From Chloroflexota bacterium (GTDB lineage: Bacteria; Chloroflexota; Anaerolineae; Anaerolineales; Anaerolineaceae), in NCBI GenBank assembly GCA_012797215.1, contig JAAZPN010000182.1:1-11681 (forward strand): a stretch of DNA of 11,681 nt, given 5' to 3'. A program made the translations under genes and the position numbers. Below the pieces are notes generated by a model. The model searched no databases, was not told where the DNA came from, and was given only the letters and a program-made list of their open reading frames with translations. Positions 8,108 to 11,681 of this stretch are shown one piece after another; position 1 is the stretch's first letter, and each line of letters begins with the position of its first letter.

Positions 8108-8116
8108 ATTTTCACG

Positions 8117-8854
8117 ATGCAGCGCTTTTTTATCACCCCTAATGCCATACACGATGATTTGGTGCAATTCCCGGAAGCCATTGCCCGGCAGATGGAAAAA
8201 GTCTTGCGACTGGACCTGATGAACGATGAGGTAATTGTTCTCGATAATTCTGGAAATAGCTACCTTGTTCGCCTGAATGGCCGGCAGGCTGGCATTTTAC
8301 ATGGCGTGATTCTGCAAATTACCGAAACAAATCCGCGGACAGGGCTTAAGCTCGAGCTCGGTTTCAGTTTGACCAAGCGGGAAAAGGTGGAATGGATTCT
8401 GCAAAAAGCGACAGAACTGGGTGTTAGCGTTTTCAGGCCATTCGTCTCGGAGCGCAGCCTTGACCGAGGATTGACATTGGGGAACGCCCGGCGAGAGCGC
8501 TGGACTGCAATTATCCGGGAGGCTGCTGAACAATCTCATCGCGCGAAATTACCGGAACTGCACGATCCGGTCGCTTTTCGGGACGCTCTCGACTGTTTTA
8601 CGCTGGACAGCCTCAGATTGTTTGCCTGGGAAGGCGTCTCACCGGAAATTCAAATCAAACCCGATTGGTTCAAAAACGCAAGCGGATTGAGTGTGCTGGT
8701 GGGTCCGGAAGGGGGCTTCAGCGCAGAAGAGGCGCGGATGGCTGCGGATGCGGGCTTCAGACACTTCTCGCTTGGACGACGTATCTTGCGGATGGAGACC
8801 GCCTGCCTAAGCGTCTGCGCGCTTGGCGCGCATTACCTTGAGCGAGCTGATTAA
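8117..8854 (+). CDS. rsmE: 16S rRNA (uracil1498-N3)-methyltransferase RsmE
   Basis: RsmE methylates N3 of U1498 in helix 44 of 16S rRNA at the decoding centre. The 245-residue length matches the family. An N-terminal PUA-like domain (about 1-70, starting MQRFFITPN) precedes a SPOUT (alpha/beta-knot) methyltransferase domain. That domain shows SLTKREKVEWILQKATELGV (84-103), REAAEQSHR (134-142, usually EQSGR), VLVGPEGGF (193-201) and the SAM-knot motif LGRRILRMETA (219-229). ATG 8117 aligns with the standard RsmE N-terminus; the frame is open further left but has no support. There is no Shine-Dalgarno sequence, and the TATACT box ends 10 nt before the ATG, so a leader of only about 3-5 nt is predicted. 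Its stop codon overlaps that of the convergent RsmF-like gene. Confidence 0.96.
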   Translation: MQRFFITPNAIHDDLVQFPEAIARQMEKVLRLDLMNDEVIVLDNSGNSYLVRLNGRQAGILHGVILQITETNPRTGLKLELGFSLTKREKVEWILQKATELGVSVFRPFVSERSLDRGLTLGNARRERWTAIIREAAEQSHRAKLPELHDPVAFRDALDCFTLDSLRLFAWEGVSPEIQIKPDWFKNASGLSVLVGPEGGFSAEEARMAADAGFRHFSLGRRILRMETACLSVCALGAHYLERAD

Positions 8855-10320
8855 GGACTGAGAAGAGCGCGGGAAGGCAGGAGATTGCGCAAGCGACCTG
8901 GAAGATTCTTTCCCGCCCCGAGGTTCCTGCCGTCGCCATCCCGCACGGCAATGATTGAAGCATTCCGGCAAGATGCGATGCTTGCGCCGCGGATTTCAGC
9001 GCCCTTCAGCCACTGAGCAATCAAATCATCCGGGATTATCCAGACATTGCTATTGAATCGGTCGCCAAAGCGGCTGACAATTTCCGCGGAGAGTTCAAAG
9101 TTTGATCCGCTCCACCGGCCAAATGGAAAGCCAAAGGCGTAATAAGGCAATTCTGAAAAGTGGCGCAGAAATTGTCCTGGTAAGAGAAAAAGTTGTTGTT
9201 CTCTTCGGTAGAGATGCAAATCTCGTTTTTCAAATTCCGGACTGAAATCAAAGCCGTACAAATCCGCCAATTCGCGCAGCAGAGCTACCCGGACTTTTTC
9301 CTCCAGGAGCTCAAGCCCGGTTTTTTTGAAAGGCCGTGTTGGAGGTAGCTGGCGTGGAAGCTTGAGCGCGGCTGTCTTGATTAGTTTCGCGGCAAAGAAG
9401 CCATTGGTGCCTGCCAAATGCGGCCAGAGCCGCAAGCTGGCAGCAGTCTGAGGGTTAAAGTTTCGGCCTTCAAATTCTGTCAGTCCAGGCGCATTCAGCA
9501 TGCTCTGGGGGCTTTCATCTACGCGGGCGGTTCCGGGATGCTTCTCCAAGAATGCACTCAGAACAGCTTCATCTTCCTCGGGGGCAAGCGTGCAGGTGGA
9601 ATAGACCACTTCAGCCCCAATTTTGGCCGCGCTTACGGCGGATTCGAGCAGGGCGAGTTGCCGCGCGGCTAATCTTTCCCGCTCTCCAACAGTAATTGGA
9701 CGGAAGGGATGGCTGGCGGAAACGCGCAGACCTTCCATACTGCAGGGCGCGTCGAGTAAGACCCGATCAAAAGTTTCTGGGAACCAAACACCGATTTTTT
9801 CACCGGCAAAATTGGTAATGGCTGTGTTGGCTGCTCCCCAGGTAAGCAATACCACCCGCAGCGCTTGCAGTCGATTAGCGCTCGAATCGTTGGCGACGAC
9901 AAGGTTGTTATCATCAGTGCTGTCCACAAGTTGGGTAGTCTTGCCGCCTGGTGAGGCTGCCATGTCCAGCGTCAATCCGCCGTGCGGGAGTTCTGAGAAA
10001 AGGTTCACTGGCAGGATGGAAGCCGCGTCCTGTAGATAGTAATACCCGAAGCGGTGTTCAATGGTTTGGCCGGGGGATGTCTGCGCGGAAGAAACCTGCC
10101 AGGCATTGGGTGCAAAACTAATCGGTTTTGATTGCCAGGCATAGCGCTCGCTCCAGCGGCCAAAAGCTTGGGGAGGATCGGGATTCTTGAGCAAATTGAC
10201 CCGCACGGCGGGATGCGCCGGCTGATTGGCGGCGTCCAGCAGCTGCGCGTAGCCATCGACAGTAAGGTAAGAACGGTAGCGTTCAGCTGCCGAAAACGCG
10301 GGTTGGATTGGCGAGTTCAT
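8851..10320 (-). CDS. rsmF: RsmF/NOL1-NOP2-Sun family 16S rRNA m5C methyltransferase with C-terminal PUA-like region
   Basis: A SAM-dependent RNA cytosine-C5 methyltransferase; the E. coli relative RsmF modifies C1407 of 16S rRNA. The 489-residue length is close to RsmF (about 480). An N-terminal RNA-contacting part (1-115, with HPAVRVNLLK at 36-45) leads to motif I DMAASPGGKT (119-128), NDSSANRL (144-151), motif IV DAPCSMEG (190-197, C193) and motif VI STCT (241-244, C243). Both cysteines of the release/catalysis pair are intact. The C-terminal part (about 330-489) ends in GRNLGAGKNLPGRLRNLLP, typical of the PUA-like domain appended to RsmF. Its ATG overlaps the stop of the upstream Arm/Rmt-like gene in an ATGA (10317-10320), implying translational coupling. 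Target C1407 is inferred from family and context; other m5C sites (for example C967 of RsmB) are less likely because of the C-terminal domain. Confidence 0.93.
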   Translation of the reverse strand: MNSPIQPAFSAAERYRSYLTVDGYAQLLDAANQPAHPAVRVNLLKNPDPPQAFGRWSERYAWQSKPISFAPNAWQVSSAQTSPGQTIEHRFGYYYLQDAASILPVNLFSELPHGGLTLDMAASPGGKTTQLVDSTDDNNLVVANDSSANRLQALRVVLLTWGAANTAITNFAGEKIGVWFPETFDRVLLDAPCSMEGLRVSASHPFRPITVGERERLAARQLALLESAVSAAKIGAEVVYSTCTLAPEEDEAVLSAFLEKHPGTARVDESPQSMLNAPGLTEFEGRNFNPQTAASLRLWPHLAGTNGFFAAKLIKTAALKLPRQLPPTRPFKKTGLELLEEKVRVALLRELADLYGFDFSPEFEKRDLHLYRREQQLFLLPGQFLRHFSELPYYAFGFPFGRWSGSNFELSAEIVSRFGDRFNSNVWIIPDDLIAQWLKGAEIRGASIASCRNASIIAVRDGDGRNLGAGKNLPGRLRNLLPSRALLSP

Positions 10321-11141
10321 GATTGTGTCCGACCCTTTCGGATAACAAACAAGAGCTCATCCACCACTTGGACTCTCTCCACGGTCCAACCGCGGCCGGC
10401 TGTCGCCCTGGTAATTAGCTGCGTGTGGTAGTCCGTTAGTGAATGGTGGCCGCTCAAATCCGAAGCCGGCAGGCTGACCAGCAAAAGAGGAGCGTTCAAA
10501 GCCGCCAGGAATGGACCGTTGCAGCCGGGCCGCCTTTTCTCGAAGCGGTGCGCTTCTTTAAAGAAGAAAACACAATCCGCCTCGACTAGCGGAGCTTGGG
10601 CGAGAACATCCTGATGAATCGCGCGGGAATTGGGGGAATTCAGGGAAAAAAACCGGTTAAGAAAATCTACCCGGGGTTTGTGTATATCATACGCGTAAAA
10701 AGTTGCCGTTTGGGGCAGCCCGAGCCAGGGCAGCATCAACGGATCCAGCGCGCAGGCAAGGTCGAGGATGGTAGTGGGGCGGCCAATAAGCTCCAGCAAA
10801 ACCTGGCAAAAAGTTTCCAGGTGCCCCAGCCGTTCACGCGTAGAGGCATGTTTTGCCATAAGCTCGGCCGACCAACTTTTCACTTCCGCCCCCGACGGAG
10901 AGCCATGAAAAAAACTGAGCATCTTTTCGGTCTCCGCGCGGTAATCTATCTTCTCCAAGTACGGCGCTACGATGTTGTGCACCTTTTTGCGATACGCGGA
11001 AGTAATTTCTGCTGAGCTGCCGCCCTTAGCTGCTTGTTCCATGAGAATCTGGCGCAGCATGTCCTCCGGCAAGTCCAATTCGCGGTAATTGCGCGACGAG
11101 CGCGTTTCAGAAATAACTTTTTGGAGGAGACTCTCGTCCAT
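10317..11141 (-). CDS. Divergent Arm/Rmt-family 16S rRNA (guanine1405-N7)-methyltransferase paralogue
   Basis: A 274-residue relative of the m7G1405 methyltransferases (ArmA, RmtB, Sgm, FmrO) that confer high-level resistance to 4,6-disubstituted deoxystreptamine aminoglycosides. The full two-domain plan is present: a helical N-terminal rRNA-binding domain (1-95) and a Rossmann MTase domain with HASTRERL (98-105), DLACALDPL (127-135), YDIH (151-154), QDVL (177-180), FFFKEAHRFE (192-201) and SLPASDLSGHHS (223-234). Compared from memory with RmtB, the SAM loop ACGLNPL has become ACALDPL, FKLLPLLE has become FKEAHRFE, and the SFPTRSLGGRGKGM catalytic loop has lost its TRS and GRGKG elements. Activity or target may therefore have changed, or the protein may be a partner subunit. 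ATG 11141 has GGTGA 4 nt upstream and starts 4 nt after the preceding paralogue's stop. Family membership is firm, function is not. Confidence 0.88.
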   Translation of the reverse strand: MDESLLQKVISETRSSRNYRELDLPEDMLRQILMEQAAKGGSSAEITSAYRKKVHNIVAPYLEKIDYRAETEKMLSFFHGSPSGAEVKSWSAELMAKHASTRERLGHLETFCQVLLELIGRPTTILDLACALDPLMLPWLGLPQTATFYAYDIHKPRVDFLNRFFSLNSPNSRAIHQDVLAQAPLVEADCVFFFKEAHRFEKRRPGCNGPFLAALNAPLLLVSLPASDLSGHHSLTDYHTQLITRATAGRGWTVERVQVVDELLFVIRKGRTQS

Positions 11142-11145
11142 TAAT

Positions 11146-11681
11146 TCACCGCGAAAGCAGGAAGACCATTTCATTCGGAAAATTAAACTCGCGGACTCTG
11201 AAGGATGTCCCTTTGATTAGCTGCGCGAATTGGAGTGAGTAAGTCTGTCGCATACCCTTTTCCCTGCCGCTCAGGCTTCTGGCTGGATAAGAAATCAGGA
11301 TGTGTTCGGCATCTAAATCTGCCAAAAGGCGCGCGCCGAGCGTTTTATCCAGTTGATCCAGGCATGGCAGCGTTTTTAGTAAAAGCGCAAGCTGAACCGC
11401 TTGGTTTGGGATGCGCGCGCTTAGGTCACATGGAAACGCTGAACCCCGAATGTTGGACCACTCAAAGAGCTGATTTAGGAAAGCAAGCATCGGCAGGACG
11501 ACATCACAGGCGTGATACACACAATCAGGTGAGAGAGGCATCCAGGGCAGCGCCAGCGGATTAAGACCACATGCCAGATCCAGGATGGATGTAACGGGTG
11601 AAATATCTGCCAAACAAGTTGTATAAAAATGCTTGATGTAAGGCAGCCGTTCCGCTGTCGAATTGTGCAAACGCATCAACC
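11146..11681 (-). CDS. Arm/Rmt-family 16S rRNA (guanine1405-N7)-methyltransferase, 5'-truncated by window edge
   Basis: The last 177 codons of an m7G1405 methyltransferase homologue; the frame is open to the right edge, and the N-terminal rRNA-binding domain (about 90-100 residues) lies outside. Numbering from the first whole codon at 11679, the core is close to canonical: LHNSTAERL (4-12; RmtB has LHASTKERL), DLACGLNPLAL (34-44), YHACDV (55-60), LALLLKTLPCLDQ (97-109) and SYPARSLSGREKGM (130-143; RmtB has SFPTRSLGGRGKGM). The SAM loop and the catalytic loop are conserved, so it is likely active. If it modifies G1405 it would protect the 30S subunit from gentamicin/kanamycin-type drugs. The ATG at 11676 is internal and not the start. 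It is the first visible gene of a - strand operon with its paralogue (4 nt apart) and the RsmF-like gene. A function other than resistance cannot be excluded. Confidence 0.88.
   Translation of the reverse strand, partial: LMRLHNSTAERLPYIKHFYTTCLADISPVTSILDLACGLNPLALPWMPLSPDCVYHACDVVLPMLAFLNQLFEWSNIRGSAFPCDLSARIPNQAVQLALLLKTLPCLDQLDKTLGARLLADLDAEHILISYPARSLSGREKGMRQTYSLQFAQLIKGTSFRVREFNFPNEMVFLLSR

Noticed and set aside
8039..8116. Upstream extension of rsmE by 26 codons
   Set aside because: It would run through the inverted repeat and past the yhhQ start; the standard RsmE N-terminus begins with MQRFF at 8117.
10596..11015. 139-codon open frame antisense to the divergent Arm/Rmt paralogue
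   Set aside because: The - strand protein aligns along its length with Arm/Rmt motifs, so the opposite frame is a by-product.
10317..11681. Recent acquisition of the Arm/Rmt genes by a transposon or plasmid
   Set aside because: No transposase, integrase, terminal repeat or target duplication is visible, and the genes are tightly coupled to the downstream RsmF-like gene. Only the right flank, outside the window, could change this.
1..11681. CRISPR array, tRNA or rRNA genes, insertion sequences
   Set aside because: No regularly spaced repeats, cloverleaf-type sequences or transposase motifs were seen on either strand.

Overview
The window looks like bacterial chromosome of moderate GC content with dense gene packing and no mobile element. 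Gene starts mostly carry good Shine-Dalgarno sequences. A T-box leader in front of valS, and a full bacterial-type 16S rRNA methyltransferase set beside uncharacterised large proteins, suggest a Gram-positive-like or Chloroflexota (Anaerolineae-type) organism. That placement is an impression from protein style and was not tested; no rRNA or marker gene here settles it.

Layout. On the + strand, gmd (GDP-mannose 4,6-dehydratase, 128-1198) is followed by a T-box riboswitch with its own promoter and terminator (about 1195-1457), which controls valS (1476-4166). A strong intrinsic terminator closes valS (4177-4205). On the - strand lies an unrecognised 575-residue protein (4220-5947) whose C-terminal part faintly resembles nucleoside phosphorylases or AMP nucleosidases. 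Divergent from it, on the + strand, is a two-gene unit of a HAD-type phosphatase (6054-6662) and rsmI (6665-7357). A YhhQ-type queuosine-precursor transporter (7338-8072, -) converges on rsmI, and rsmE (8117-8854, +) diverges from the transporter. The short gap between these two holds a perfect 9-bp inverted repeat that places a TATACT box in front of each gene, and neither gene has a Shine-Dalgarno sequence. The right end is a tightly coupled - strand operon: a canonical but 5'-truncated Arm/Rmt-type 16S rRNA m7G1405 methyltransferase (11146-11681), a full-length divergent paralogue of it (10317-11141), and an RsmF-type m5C methyltransferase with a C-terminal PUA-like region (8851-10320).

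How the parts fit. From 6665 to the right edge almost every gene is predicted to act on the decoding apparatus. RsmI (C1402), the Arm/Rmt homologues (G1405), RsmF (C1407) and RsmE (U1498) have known targets clustered at the top of helix 44 and the adjacent decoding-centre strand of 16S rRNA. YhhQ imports the precursor of a tRNA wobble-base modification, and valS charges tRNA. The tandem Arm/Rmt-family pair, one copy with a conserved catalytic core and the other with altered SAM-site and catalytic-loop residues, sitting in an operon with an RsmF homologue, is the most unusual feature here. The Arm/Rmt family is best known from aminoglycoside producers and from acquired resistance, so its presence in a housekeeping-like operon raises the question of whether it is intrinsic resistance, a housekeeping modification or a two-subunit enzyme.
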